50,186 nt of DNA from Silvimonas sp. Lineage in GTDB: Bacteria > Pseudomonadota > Gammaproteobacteria > Burkholderiales > Chitinibacteraceae. The notes below the pieces were generated by a model. That model was not told the origin of the DNA, made no database searches, and was given only the letters and a program-made list of their open reading frames with translations. This document shows, in pieces, positions 24,950 to 33,888 of this stretch (within the stretch, counting starts at the first letter, position 1; each line of letters starts with the position of its first letter). The DNA is taken from contig JASLES010000114.1 in the NCBI GenBank assembly GCA_030151005.1, positions 1 to 50,186 of the forward strand, written 5' to 3'. A program made the translations under genes and the position numbers.

Positions 24950-25453
24950 ATGAAATTTGCACGACTGCCTGGTATCTTTCTGTGTGTGCTGTTGCTGGTT
25001 TGCGGTGTTGCCAGCGCGGCCGATCCGTCGCTGAAAATCGGCTTTGTCGACGTGGACCGTATCTTGCGAGACTCGGCCCCGGCGCAACGCGCCACCAAAC
25101 GGCTGGAGAAAGAGTTCGAAGGCCGTCGTGCCGATGTGCAGAAAATTGCCGATCAGGGTAAATCCTTGCAGCTGGTGCTCGATAAAGGCGGCCTGACCGA
25201 TGCGGACCGCAAAGATAAAGAGCGTCAGTTGGTCAAGCTCAACCTGGATTACCAGCGCATGTCGCGCGAACTCAACGAAGATCTGAATTCGCGCCGCAAC
25301 GAAGAACTGGCCGGCATTCAGGAGCGTGTGAACAACGCAGTCCAGCAGATTGCGCAGGTCGAGAAATTTGATCTGATCTTGCAGGAAGCCGCGTTCCATA
25401 GCCCGCGTATCGACATTACCGACAAGGTGCTCAAGGCCCTGGCGGACAAGTAA
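24950..25453 (+). CDS. skp: Periplasmic chaperone Skp (OmpH)
   Basis: Skp is a trimeric, jellyfish-shaped holdase that carries unfolded outer-membrane proteins to BamA. The 167-residue precursor has a signal peptide of about 23 residues (ends GVASA). A short beta segment LKIGFVDVDRILRDSAPAQ is followed by long charged coiled-coil helices (about 55-140) that form the tentacles. Length agrees with E. coli Skp (161). It sits between bamA and lpxD, the conserved order. Confidence 0.95.
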   Translation: MKFARLPGIFLCVLLLVCGVASAADPSLKIGFVDVDRILRDSAPAQRATKRLEKEFEGRRADVQKIADQGKSLQLVLDKGGLTDADRKDKERQLVKLNLDYQRMSRELNEDLNSRRNEELAGIQERVNNAVQQIAQVEKFDLILQEAAFHSPRIDITDKVLKALADK

Positions 25454-25464
25454 GTGACCTGACT

Positions 25465-26499
25465 ATGCGTTTGTCCCAACTGGTAGCAAAACTTGGTGGT
25501 GAACTCTGCGGCGCAGATAGCGAGGTTACGCGTGTTTCCTCGCTGGAAGGCGCTACGCCAGACGCCCTGACGTTCCTGACCAATCCTAAGTTCAAAGAAT
25601 TGCTGACGGATTGCAAAGCCGCTTGCGTATTGCTCAAGCCGGCAGATGCCGAAGGCGTCACGACGCCGCATATCCTCACCGACAACCCGTATCTGTACTA
25701 CGCGCGTGCAGCGGCTTTGCTGCATCCGGTTCCGGCCGTACGTGCTGGCGTACATCCGGCGGCGTATGTCGACCCTACGGCCATTGTCGCGGCAGATGCC
25801 GAAGTCGGGCCCAACGCTACGGTGTGTGCCGGAGCGGTGATCGGTCCTGGCGCGGTGATCATGCCGCAGGCCTATGTGGGCGAACGCGCCCAAGTGGGGG
25901 CGGGTGCACGCATGTACCCGCAGTCTTGCCTGATGGCCGAATGCATTATCGGCGAGCGCGTGATTTTGCATCCGGGTGCCGTGATTGGTGCAGACGGTTT
26001 TGGCAATGCCTGGGCCGCCGATCATTGGGAAAAAATCCCGCAAATTGGTCGCGCCATCATTGGTGACGACGTCGAAATTGGTGCTAACACCACCATTGAT
26101 CGTGGCGCGCTGGAAGACACCATCGTTGCCAACGGTGCGCGCATCGATAACCTGATCATGATTGGTCATAACTGCCAGATTGGTGAACACACCGCCATGG
26201 CATCGTGTGTCGGTATTGCCGGCTCCACACGCATCGGCGCGCGCTGCCAGATTGGCGGTGCGGCCATGATTGGCGGCCACCTGGAGATTGCGGATGGCAC
26301 AGTCATTCTGGCCGCCACCGCAGTGACCAAAAGTATCCGTGAGCCTGGCGTCTACGGCGGCCCGATCCCCGCGGCTCCGCAAGACCAATGGGCGAAAAAT
26401 GCCGTGCATCTGCGGCGCCTTGATGTCACGAACAGCAAGGTCAAACAACTCGAGAAACAGGTCGCTGCCTTGCTGGCAGGCGACGCGCAGGAGGAATAA
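25465..26499 (+). CDS. lpxD: UDP-3-O-(3-hydroxyacyl)glucosamine N-acyltransferase
   Basis: LpxD carries out the third step of lipid A synthesis: N-acylation of UDP-3-O-acyl-glucosamine with 3-hydroxyacyl-ACP. The 344-residue protein has an N-terminal uridine-binding domain (about 1-95, with FLTNPKFKELL). A left-handed beta-helix of hexapeptide repeats (about 100-300) includes IGADGFGNAWAADHWEKIPQ and IDNLIMIGHNCQIGEHTAMA, the catalytic-His region. A C-terminal helix follows. Its stop shares one base with the fabZ ATG (TAATG). Confidence 0.97.
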   Translation: MRLSQLVAKLGGELCGADSEVTRVSSLEGATPDALTFLTNPKFKELLTDCKAACVLLKPADAEGVTTPHILTDNPYLYYARAAALLHPVPAVRAGVHPAAYVDPTAIVAADAEVGPNATVCAGAVIGPGAVIMPQAYVGERAQVGAGARMYPQSCLMAECIIGERVILHPGAVIGADGFGNAWAADHWEKIPQIGRAIIGDDVEIGANTTIDRGALEDTIVANGARIDNLIMIGHNCQIGEHTAMASCVGIAGSTRIGARCQIGGAAMIGGHLEIADGTVILAATAVTKSIREPGVYGGPIPAAPQDQWAKNAVHLRRLDVTNSKVKQLEKQVAALLAGDAQEE

Positions 26500-26951
26500 T
26501 GAGCGAGACGATGGACATCAACGAGATCGTCAAGTATCTGCCACACCGATACCCGTTCTTGCTGATCGACCGCGTGGTTGAACTGGAACTGGGCAAGTCG
26601 ATCAAGGCACTCAAGAACGTGACCATCAATGAGCCGTTCTTTCAGGGCCATTTTCCGCAATACCCGGTTATGCCGGGCGTGTTGATCATGGAAGCGCTGG
26701 CCCAGGCTGCTGGTGTGCTGTCGTTCAAATCCGAAGGCCGCATGCCCACGGATGGCACCCTGTATTTCTTTGCCGGCATCGATAACGCCCGTTTCAAGCG
26801 TCAGGTGCTGCCGGGCGATCAGTTGACCTTGTGCGTCGAGATGGTTGCGCAAAAGCGTGGCATCTACAAATATCAGGCCAAGGCTTATGTTGGCGAAGAA
26901 CTTGCCGCTGAAGCCGATCTGATGTGCGCTGAACGCAAAGTCAACAAATAA
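26499..26951 (+). CDS. fabZ: 3-hydroxyacyl-ACP dehydratase FabZ
   Basis: This hot-dog-fold enzyme of 150 residues dehydrates 3-hydroxyacyl-ACP in fatty acid elongation and competes with LpxA/LpxD for the hydroxyacyl-ACP pool. Catalytic His51 lies in FFQGHFPQYPVMPGV and Glu65 in LIMEALAQAAG. The ATG overlaps the lpxD stop by one base, and GGAGGA within lpxD provides the ribosome-binding site. Clustering with lpxD and lpxA is typical. Confidence 0.97.
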   Translation: MSETMDINEIVKYLPHRYPFLLIDRVVELELGKSIKALKNVTINEPFFQGHFPQYPVMPGVLIMEALAQAAGVLSFKSEGRMPTDGTLYFFAGIDNARFKRQVLPGDQLTLCVEMVAQKRGIYKYQAKAYVGEELAAEADLMCAERKVNK

Positions 26952-27010
26952 GCACATGCACGACCAGCCCGCCGCCACGCAGTGCGGCGCGGCAGTAACC
27001 TTGTAAAACC

Positions 27011-27039
27011 GGCGGGCCAGCAGCCCGCCAGAATTTTTT
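27011..27039 (+). terminator. Hairpin with T run between fabZ and lpxA
   Basis: GGCGGGC (27011-27017), loop CAGCA, GCCCGCC (27023-27029), then AGAA and TTTTTT at 27034-27039. It has the form of an intrinsic terminator or attenuator, slightly displaced from its T run. It would adjust lpxA-lpxB expression relative to fabZ. Confidence 0.6.
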
Positions 27040-27054
27040 CCAGGATCGACGGAT

Positions 27055-27831
27055 ATGGCAAACATCCATCCGACAGCGGTGGTAGACCCCAAGGCAAAGT
27101 TGCATGACAGCGTCATCGTTGGCCCCTATGTCGTGATCGGGCCTGATGTCACCATCGGGGCGAATACCGTGGTCGATGCGCATGTGGTCATTTCCGGCGT
27201 TACCACTATTGGCGAGCGCAACCGGTTTTATTCGTTTGGCAGCATTGGTTGTGATCCGCAGGACAAGAAATACAAAGGCGAACCCACGCGGCTGGTGATA
27301 GGCAATGACAATTCTTTTTTCCAGAATGTCACGGTGTCCACCGGTACTGTCCAGGATCAGGGGCTGACCAGTGTTGGCGACAATAACTGGATCATGGCCT
27401 ATGTCCATATTGCGCATGATTGCCGCATCGGTAATAGCACCATTTTTGCCAATAATGTCACCTTGGCTGGTCACGTAGACGTGGACGATTTTGCCTTCCT
27501 GGGCGGCTTCACCACGGTGCACCAGTTCTGCAAAATTGGCGCGTATGCTATGTCGGCTTTTACTGCCGCCATCTCGCAGGATGTCCCGCCCTTTGTGGTG
27601 GCCGCGGGCAACCGTGCCAAGCCTGCCGGTGTACATAGCGAAGGCATGCGCCGGCACGGGTTTACCTCCGAACAAATTGCCCAGGTCAAAAAGGCTTACC
27701 GTGTGTTATACCGGCAAAGCCTCTCGCTGGACGAATCGCTGACCGCGCTGGATGAACTGGCCGCAAGCTCTGCAGATGTCGCGCGCTTTACCGGTTTTAT
27801 CCGGACGAGCGAGCGCGGTTTTATCCGCTAA
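27055..27831 (+). CDS. lpxA: UDP-N-acetylglucosamine O-acyltransferase LpxA
   Basis: LpxA catalyses the first step of lipid A synthesis: transfer of 3-hydroxyacyl from ACP to the 3-OH of UDP-GlcNAc. The 258-residue protein starts MANIHPTAVVDPKAKL and is mostly a left-handed beta-helix of hexapeptide repeats. The catalytic His region is WIMAYVHIAHDCRIGN, and a C-terminal helical domain begins around AYRVLYRQSLSLDES. E. coli LpxA has 262 residues. lpxB follows within the same cluster. Confidence 0.97.
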   Translation: MANIHPTAVVDPKAKLHDSVIVGPYVVIGPDVTIGANTVVDAHVVISGVTTIGERNRFYSFGSIGCDPQDKKYKGEPTRLVIGNDNSFFQNVTVSTGTVQDQGLTSVGDNNWIMAYVHIAHDCRIGNSTIFANNVTLAGHVDVDDFAFLGGFTTVHQFCKIGAYAMSAFTAAISQDVPPFVVAAGNRAKPAGVHSEGMRRHGFTSEQIAQVKKAYRVLYRQSLSLDESLTALDELAASSADVARFTGFIRTSERGFIR

Positions 27832-27891
27832 GCCCATGACTGGTTGCCTTCACGCCTTTTTCCAACATTTAATCCAGATACTGTCGAGCCG

Positions 27892-29070
27892 ATGATTGAT
27901 CGACTCTTTCCCCAAACCGGTAGCGGCCCGCGCATTGCCATTGTCGCCGGCGAAGCCTCGGGCGATTTGCTGGGCGCACAGCTGATTGAAGCGCTGCAGC
28001 GCTTGATTCCTGACGCGCGCTTTTCCGGTATTGCCGGCCCTAAAATGAAGGCCTTGGGTGCACATTCGGTCGTGCCCATGGAAAAACTGGCGGTGCGCGG
28101 CTATGTCGAGGTTATTCGCCATTTGCCCGAGCTGCTGCGCATTCGCCGGCAGCTCAAGCAGGCCATTATTCGCGAGCGTCCGGACCTGGTCATCGGCATT
28201 GATGCGCCGGATTTCAACCTGGGTCTTGAAGCTGCTGCCAAGGCGGCTGGCATTACCACCATTCACTACGTCAGCCCGTCAATCTGGGCCTGGCGCAGCG
28301 AGCGGCTCAAGAAAATTGCCAAGGCCGTATCGCACGTATTGCTGCTGTTCCCGTTTGAAGAGCCGCTTTACCGGCAGGCCGGCATTCCCGCGACCTATGT
28401 CGGCCACCCGCTGGCGGACATGTTCCCGCTGGAGCCCAATCGCGAAGCGTATCGTGAGCAACTGGGCATCAGCGACAAGGCACTGGCGTTTGCCATGCTG
28501 CCCGGCAGCCGTCAGAGCGAACTGGAACTGCACGCCACGTTATTCATCGAAACGGCAAAACAACTGGCAGAGCGCTATCCGCACGCTGTCTTTCTGGTGC
28601 CGTTTATCACGCGGGAAACGCGGGATATGTTCGAGGTGCGCATGTGGCAGATGGGCGCGCAAGAACTCCCGTTCCGCCTGATGTTTGGCCATGCCCATGA
28701 CGCCATGCTGGCGTCTGACGCAATTATCGTCGCCTCCGGCACCGCCGCGCTGGAAGCCATGTTGGCCAAACGCCCGTTGGTGGTGACTTACAAGCTCTCC
28801 AATCTGACCTACCGCATGGTCAAGAAAAAGATCAAAACACCATACGTGAGCCTGCCCAATGCGCTGGCTGGCGGTTTTGTTGTGCCTGAACTGCTGCAAC
28901 ATGATGCAACCGTGGAAAACCTGCTGCAGGCCGTCACCAATATGGTGGACGACAAGCGCTTTGGCGCCCGACTGGATCAGTGTTTTACCGCCTTTCATGA
29001 GCAACTGCGTTGCAATGCGGCGGAGCGGGCCGCGCAGGCCGTCGTAGCCTTGCTGAACAAGCGGAGATAA
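27892..29070 (+). CDS. lpxB: Lipid-A-disaccharide synthase LpxB
   Basis: This GT19 glycosyltransferase joins UDP-diacylglucosamine and lipid X to form the lipid A disaccharide. From ATG 27892 it has 392 residues (E. coli 382). Motifs include IAIVAGEASGDLLGAQLI, YVSPSIWAWRSERLKKIAK and PGSRQSELELH, plus the nucleotide-binding segment IVASGTAALEAMLAKRPLVV. The frame extends to a TTG at 27844, but that adds an atypical N-terminus. rnhB starts 2 bases after its stop. Confidence 0.96.
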   Translation: MIDRLFPQTGSGPRIAIVAGEASGDLLGAQLIEALQRLIPDARFSGIAGPKMKALGAHSVVPMEKLAVRGYVEVIRHLPELLRIRRQLKQAIIRERPDLVIGIDAPDFNLGLEAAAKAAGITTIHYVSPSIWAWRSERLKKIAKAVSHVLLLFPFEEPLYRQAGIPATYVGHPLADMFPLEPNREAYREQLGISDKALAFAMLPGSRQSELELHATLFIETAKQLAERYPHAVFLVPFITRETRDMFEVRMWQMGAQELPFRLMFGHAHDAMLASDAIIVASGTAALEAMLAKRPLVVTYKLSNLTYRMVKKKIKTPYVSLPNALAGGFVVPELLQHDATVENLLQAVTNMVDDKRFGARLDQCFTAFHEQLRCNAAERAAQAVVALLNKRR

Positions 29071-29072
29071 GC

Positions 29073-29651
29073 ATGCTGGTGTGTGGGGTGGATGAAGCCG
29101 GACGTGGTCCGCTGGCGGGTTCTGTATATGCGGCAGCGGTGATCTTGCCGGACAACCACGGCCTGATCGGGCTGGATGACTCCAAAAAGCTGTCGGAAAA
29201 ACAACGCGAGCGCCTGTTTCCGCAAATCAAGGAACGCGCGCTGGCATGGTCGATTGCCTTTGCCACCCATGAAGAAATCGACCAGATCAACATTCTGCAC
29301 GCCACCATGCTGGCCATGCAGCGCGCGGTTGCAGGCCTGCAGATCACGCCGGACAAAGCGCTGATTGATGGCAACCGCGCACCCGGATTGGCATGTGCAG
29401 TAGAAACCGTAGTGGGCGGCGATGCGCTGCACGCCTGCATTTCAGCCGCATCCATCCTTGCCAAAGTGGCGCGAGACCATGAAGTCGCAGAATACGAAAC
29501 CCGCTGGCCGGGTTACGGTTTTGCCCAGCACAAAGGCTATCCAACGGCGGCACATCTGGCCGCGCTCAAAGCGCTTGGTCCGTGTCCGGTTCACCGCATG
29601 AGCTTCGGCCCGGTACGGCAAGCCGTGGCGCAAATGCCGCTGTGGGATTGA
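29073..29651 (+). CDS. rnhB: Ribonuclease HII
   Basis: RNase HII cuts the RNA strand of RNA-DNA hybrids and starts removal of misincorporated ribonucleotides. The 192-residue protein has the catalytic Asp7-Glu8 in GVDEAGRGPLAG, plus DDSKKLSEKQRE and ALIDGNRAP. The conserved SILAKVARDHEV segment is also present. Length fits E. coli RnhB (198). The ATG at 29073 is chosen over upstream in-frame starts lying inside lpxB. It closes the lpx cluster; dnaE, which follows rnhB in E. coli, is replaced here by motAB. Confidence 0.96.
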   Translation: MLVCGVDEAGRGPLAGSVYAAAVILPDNHGLIGLDDSKKLSEKQRERLFPQIKERALAWSIAFATHEEIDQINILHATMLAMQRAVAGLQITPDKALIDGNRAPGLACAVETVVGGDALHACISAASILAKVARDHEVAEYETRWPGYGFAQHKGYPTAAHLAALKALGPCPVHRMSFGPVRQAVAQMPLWD

Positions 29652-29838
29652 TTGGCGGTTGTCGCCTCCTTGCACTGCAACTAAACTGCGGTACGGGAGG
29701 CGTATTCATAATGAATATTCCGGGTCATCCGGGACGCTACATACGCTGATTGAACACAATATGGGTGCCGGTGCGATATCGGCGCCAGAGTGATGCTCCC
29801 TCCAATAACAGAGCGGTAATACCGGGAAAACACGGCGC

Positions 29839-30699
29839 ATGTTTGTCATTATTGGTTACATATTCATGGTCGCTTGTATTTTCGGCGCCTATGCGGTGCA
29901 CGGCGGCGAACTGGCCGTGCTGTGGCAACCGACCGAAATCGTCATTATTTTTGGTGGCGGGATCGGTGCCTTGATCGTGGGCTATGGCGGCAAGCCAATG
30001 AAAGCCACCCTCAAGGCTGCGCCTTCGATTTTCAAAGGCTCGCCGTACAACAAAAACTTCTTCATGGATTTGTTTGCGCTGCAGTTCGAGATTCTGACCA
30101 AAATCCGCAAGGAAGGTCTGATGTCGATTGAAGCAGATGTAGACGATCCGCACAGCAGCGCGGTATTCAGCAAATACCCCAAAGTGGCGCACGATCATCA
30201 CCTGATCGAATTCATGACCGATTACCTGCGGCTGATGGTCGGCGGCAACCTCAATGCTTTTGAAATCGAAAACCTGATGGATGTCGAAATCGACACCCAC
30301 CATCACGAAGCCGCTGTGCCCTCAACCGTGATTTCCAAACTGGCAGACGGTTTGCCGGCGTTTGGTATCGTGGCTGCGGTGATGGGTGTGGTGCACACCA
30401 TGGGTTCATTGCATTTGCCGCCTTCAGAACTGGGCAAGCTGATTGGTGCGGCGCTGGTCGGTACCTTTATGGGTATTTTGCTGGCGTACGGCTTTGTGGG
30501 CCCGATCGCTTCCGTGCTGGAAGCCCGTGCAGCCGCTGCCACTCAGGCTTTTAACGCCGTGAAAACGACATTGCTGGCCAGCCTGAATGGCTACGCGCCG
30601 CAAGTGGCAGTGGAGTTTGGCCGCAAGGCGGTAGAGAGCACAGAACGCCCCAGCTTCAAAGAGCTGGAAGATTACGTGAAGAACGCCAAGGGCAAGTAA
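29839..30699 (+). CDS. motA: Flagellar motor stator protein MotA
   Basis: MotA and MotB form the proton-driven stator that turns the flagellar rotor. The 286-residue product has four transmembrane helices (about 1-20, 30-50, 170-190, 200-225) and a large cytoplasmic loop with the conserved EFMTDYLRLMVGG region. The Pro-containing segment KLADGLPAFGIVAAVMGVVH is the proton-channel helix. Length matches E. coli MotA (295). No sigma-28-like promoter could be read confidently in the 187-base upstream gap. motB follows after 154 bases. Confidence 0.96.
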   Translation: MFVIIGYIFMVACIFGAYAVHGGELAVLWQPTEIVIIFGGGIGALIVGYGGKPMKATLKAAPSIFKGSPYNKNFFMDLFALQFEILTKIRKEGLMSIEADVDDPHSSAVFSKYPKVAHDHHLIEFMTDYLRLMVGGNLNAFEIENLMDVEIDTHHHEAAVPSTVISKLADGLPAFGIVAAVMGVVHTMGSLHLPPSELGKLIGAALVGTFMGILLAYGFVGPIASVLEARAAAATQAFNAVKTTLLASLNGYAPQVAVEFGRKAVESTERPSFKELEDYVKNAKGK

Positions 30700-30853
30700 G
30701 CACAGCGAAGATGGCCCCAGTGGCCGCGTTGTGTTTGTTTGCCTGCTCGAGATGGACTGTCTGCGCTTCGCAGGTCTTGCGAGCGGGATTTTCTTCACCA
30801 CGATGGCCGCCAGGTTTTGCGGCTGTTGAAACCCGATTTTCTGAGCAAATGCC

Positions 30854-31780
30854 ATGAGCGACGACTCACAACGCCCCATAGTGGTCAAGCGCATCAAGAA
30901 AGGCGGTCATGGACACCATGGCGGCGCCTGGAAGATTGCGTACGCTGACTTCATGACGGCCATGATGGCGTTCTTTCTGCTGATGTGGCTGTTGGGTTCG
31001 GTATCCAAAGGCAACCTCAAGGGGATTGCCGATTATTTCTCCAACCCGCTCAAGATTGCCCGCCGGGGTGGCGAGGGCGCGGGTGATGCCGATTCGCTGA
31101 TCAAAGGTGGCGGCAAAGATTTGACCCAGCAAGTGGGCCAGATGAAAAAGGGCGCTGTTCAGGAAGACGAGCAAGCCAAGGATCGGCGGCGTCTTAGCGA
31201 GCTGAAAAAGAAGTTTGAAGCGCTAATGGACGACAAGGCCAAGAGCAACAGCAAACTGGCGCAGTACAAGAAACAGCTCAAGCTCGATATGGTGGCAGAA
31301 GGGTTGCGCATCCAGATTGTGGATGACCAGAACCGGCCCATGTTCAAGTCAGGCAGCAGCGAACTGGAACCCTACGCCAAAGACATTCTGGATGAAATCG
31401 GCAAGCTGCTGAACGACGTCCCCAATGATCTCTCGCTGTCTGGTCACACCGACGCCCAGCCATTTGCCTCTGGCCAGCGCGGCTATTCCAACTGGGAACT
31501 CTCGTCGGATCGCGCCAATGCCTCGCGCCGCGAGCTGCTGGCCGGTGGTGGGCTGTCCACGGACAAGATCCTGCGGGTCAATGGCTTTGCCGAGCAAGTG
31601 CCGCTGGATACCACCAATATTTATGCGCCGGTGAATCGCCGGATCAGCATTGTGGTACTGAACAAAGAAGCCGAAGCCGAAATTCGCCGGCAGGCCGGGA
31701 TCGATCAGGAAGCCAAAGCCATTCCGGCGTCCGAAGTGGCCTCTAAAGTGGCTGGCAAGGTGGCGTCTGGGGCAAGTTAA
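30854..31780 (+). CDS. motB: Flagellar motor stator protein MotB
   Basis: The 308-residue stator partner of MotA has one N-terminal transmembrane helix. The proton-carrying Asp32 lies in WKIAYADFMTAMMAFFLLM, the same position as in E. coli. A plug and linker (about 60-140) precede a C-terminal OmpA-like peptidoglycan-binding domain with LSLSGHTDAQPF and NWELSSDRANASRR. Length equals the E. coli protein (308). The stop shares a base with the ATG of the next gene (TAATG), so that gene is probably translated with motB. Confidence 0.97.
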   Translation: MSDDSQRPIVVKRIKKGGHGHHGGAWKIAYADFMTAMMAFFLLMWLLGSVSKGNLKGIADYFSNPLKIARRGGEGAGDADSLIKGGGKDLTQQVGQMKKGAVQEDEQAKDRRRLSELKKKFEALMDDKAKSNSKLAQYKKQLKLDMVAEGLRIQIVDDQNRPMFKSGSSELEPYAKDILDEIGKLLNDVPNDLSLSGHTDAQPFASGQRGYSNWELSSDRANASRRELLAGGGLSTDKILRVNGFAEQVPLDTTNIYAPVNRRISIVVLNKEAEAEIRRQAGIDQEAKAIPASEVASKVAGKVASGAS

Positions 31781-32502
31781 TGCCACAGCCGTTGCGTTTT
31801 GTCCTGTTGCAGTTGCTGGCGGTCGCCGTCATGGCGCTGCTGTGGTGGTTTGCACCGGAAACCCCGGTCGGGTTGCTGGCGTTGGTCGGTGGCGTTACCT
31901 CCGCGCTGCTTGCCTGGTTCTGGCATGACGGTCGCTGGTGGTGTGTTATCCACCTGTGTTTTCCGGCCGCCATACTGGCGGCATTGAGCTGGCAGGTGCC
32001 GCCATGGCTGTGGCTGGTGGCGTTTGTGTTGTTGTTCCTGGTCTCTGCCGGTGCAGTTCAAAGCCGGGTGCCCCTGTATTTAAGCAACCGGCGTGCGCTG
32101 GCTTTGTTGTCGCAAGAAATTCCGTCCAATGCCCATGTGATCGATCTTGGTGGTGGTACGGGCACGGTGTTGGCCTGGTTGGGCAAGCACCGGCCGGATG
32201 TAACAGTCACCGGGGTGGAAATGGCCTGGCTGCCCTGGTTGATCGGGCGCTGGCGATTGGGCGCTCGGGCAGACTGGCGTCGCGCTGATGCGTTTACCCA
32301 GAATCTGGCCGGGTTTGATGTGGTCTATGCTTACTTGTCACCTGAACCAATGCCGCGCCTGTGGCAGAAGGTCAAGGCAGAATGCCGGCCTGATTGCCGG
32401 TTGATCAGCAACAGCTTTGGTGTGCCCGGTCAGACACCGGACAAAACCATCGATATTGGCGACTGGAAACACAGCAAGCTTTTGATATGGCAGTCAATCT
32501 AG
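31780..32502 (+). CDS. Membrane-anchored class I SAM-methyltransferase-like protein
   Basis: The protein has 240 residues. The first ~100 hold about four hydrophobic helices (e.g. LLQLLAVAVMALLWWF and WLWLVAFVLLFLVSAGAV). A Rossmann-like segment follows with the glycine-rich motif VIDLGGGTGTVLAWLG and an acidic second strand, VTGVEMAWLP. FDVVYAYLSPEPMPRLWQK resembles the family's fourth strand. The substrate is unknown. The gene overlaps motB by one base and the next gene by 16 bases, so translational coupling to the stator is likely, but a motility role is only an inference. Confidence 0.7.
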   Translation: MPQPLRFVLLQLLAVAVMALLWWFAPETPVGLLALVGGVTSALLAWFWHDGRWWCVIHLCFPAAILAALSWQVPPWLWLVAFVLLFLVSAGAVQSRVPLYLSNRRALALLSQEIPSNAHVIDLGGGTGTVLAWLGKHRPDVTVTGVEMAWLPWLIGRWRLGARADWRRADAFTQNLAGFDVVYAYLSPEPMPRLWQKVKAECRPDCRLISNSFGVPGQTPDKTIDIGDWKHSKLLIWQSI

Positions 32503-33869
32503 CCCCCTCATTTGCACCATGGATTGCGGAGTGGACCAACCGCCCGCTGCCCATGCTGCAAGCCAGCAAGGATTTGTTGCTGCCGATGCTGCGCCGGCCC
32601 GACCGGGTGCGGCCGGTTGATCTGGTCGATATTGTGTTGCGTGATCCGCTGCTGACGGCGCAAGTGCTGCGTACCGTCAACCATCGTGAACGCACCAGCT
32701 TGTCGGCCGACGTGGTCTCGGTCGAAAACTGCCTCGCGCTGTATGGCATTACGCCGTTTCTGGAACGCTTTGCCAACGGCCCGGTGGCCGAAGCCAGCTT
32801 GTTGCCGGATCGCCCCCACGCAGTGGCAGACTTGCATGCCGCAGTCACCAATCTGCGTTTTGCCGCCAGGCTGGCGCGGGAATACGCCAGCCAGCGCTTT
32901 GATGCCAAGCTCGATGAAATCTTCATCGCCGCCGTGTTGTCTGGCTTGCCGACGCTTCTGGGCATTCTCTCGACCGGAGCCTCCGGTGCGAGCAATGCCG
33001 AGAACGCCGCCTGTGAGATGCTCAGCGCCTGGCACTTCCCGGAGCCCCTCGTGCAGTTGCAGGCGGGTAGCAGCGTAGAAACCCCGCGTCAGTCCATGCA
33101 AGTGGCCGTGCTGAAAATGGCCCGCGCACTAGAGTTTGGCTGGTGGCAGCCCGAGGTAGAAGTTGCGCTGCAAGTGATCTCAGACGTACTGCAAAGCCCG
33201 ACGGATGAATGCTGGAATCTGACCACAACCGCCATCCTGAAGTTTGTCCGCAAAGAAACCGCGCGCAGCGGGCGCTTGCAGGCGGCCTATGCGTTGCCCA
33301 TGTTGCCTGGCCCGTGGGAACCCGTTGCCCCGCCTGAGCCGGCTGCGCCGCCCGTTCCACCAGCCAATCTGTTTGCCGAACGCTTGCATGCGCTGAACGA
33401 TGCTGCGCGCCAGGGCGCGAACGCATCGCAACTGATTGAACTGGCCTTACGCGTGTTTAGCGAGGGCATGGGTATCCAGCGGGCGGCCTTCATGGTGTAT
33501 TCGGCCCAGGACAGCCTGTTGCGGACACGTTTTATCCAGAGCCCGGATGCGCAAGACCGGCTGAAAGATTTCTCGCTGCCCATGGACAACGTCCACCTGT
33601 TTGCGCGTTTGATGACCAAGCCACAAGCAGTCTGGTTGAACGAGCACACCCGGACCAACCTGCAGAAACTGTTGCCGGGCACCTGGTTGCAGCGTTTTGG
33701 AGCAGGGGATTTCTGTGCCATGTCCATTTTCATGAACGAGCGGCCAGTGGGGCTCTTTGTCGGCCAGCGCACGTCTCTTACTCCGCTGGATGAAGCCACC
33801 TTCACCCAGTTCAAACAGGTTTGTTTGCTGGTCAGCCGCGCGCTGGCCGAGCGTAACCACCGCGCCTGA
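32487..33869 (+). CDS. HDOD-domain signalling protein with C-terminal GAF-like region
   Basis: The 460-residue protein (from ATG 32487) begins with an HDOD-like helical domain (about 15-260), including RPLPMLQASKDLLLPMLRRP and DIVLRDPLLTAQVLRTVNH. The HD metal ligands are absent: where an HDIG-type motif would lie it reads AVLSGLPTLL. A Pro-rich linker (about 270-295) leads to a GAF-like domain (about 300-455; IELALRVFSEGMGIQRAAFM). HDOD proteins are non-enzymatic signalling modules in c-di-GMP, motility and stress pathways. It overlaps the upstream gene by 16 bases. The exact function is unknown. Confidence 0.75.
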   Translation: MAVNLAPSFAPWIAEWTNRPLPMLQASKDLLLPMLRRPDRVRPVDLVDIVLRDPLLTAQVLRTVNHRERTSLSADVVSVENCLALYGITPFLERFANGPVAEASLLPDRPHAVADLHAAVTNLRFAARLAREYASQRFDAKLDEIFIAAVLSGLPTLLGILSTGASGASNAENAACEMLSAWHFPEPLVQLQAGSSVETPRQSMQVAVLKMARALEFGWWQPEVEVALQVISDVLQSPTDECWNLTTTAILKFVRKETARSGRLQAAYALPMLPGPWEPVAPPEPAAPPVPPANLFAERLHALNDAARQGANASQLIELALRVFSEGMGIQRAAFMVYSAQDSLLRTRFIQSPDAQDRLKDFSLPMDNVHLFARLMTKPQAVWLNEHTRTNLQKLLPGTWLQRFGAGDFCAMSIFMNERPVGLFVGQRTSLTPLDEATFTQFKQVCLLVSRALAERNHRA

Positions 33870-33888
33870 TTTTTTTCCCGAGAGTGGT

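Noticed and set aside
29652..29838. Possible sigma-28 or sigma-54 promoter before motA
   Set aside because: TAAACTGC at about 29683 is not followed by a GCCGATAA-like element at the right spacing, and the TTGGC...TTGCA pieces are too far apart for sigma-54.
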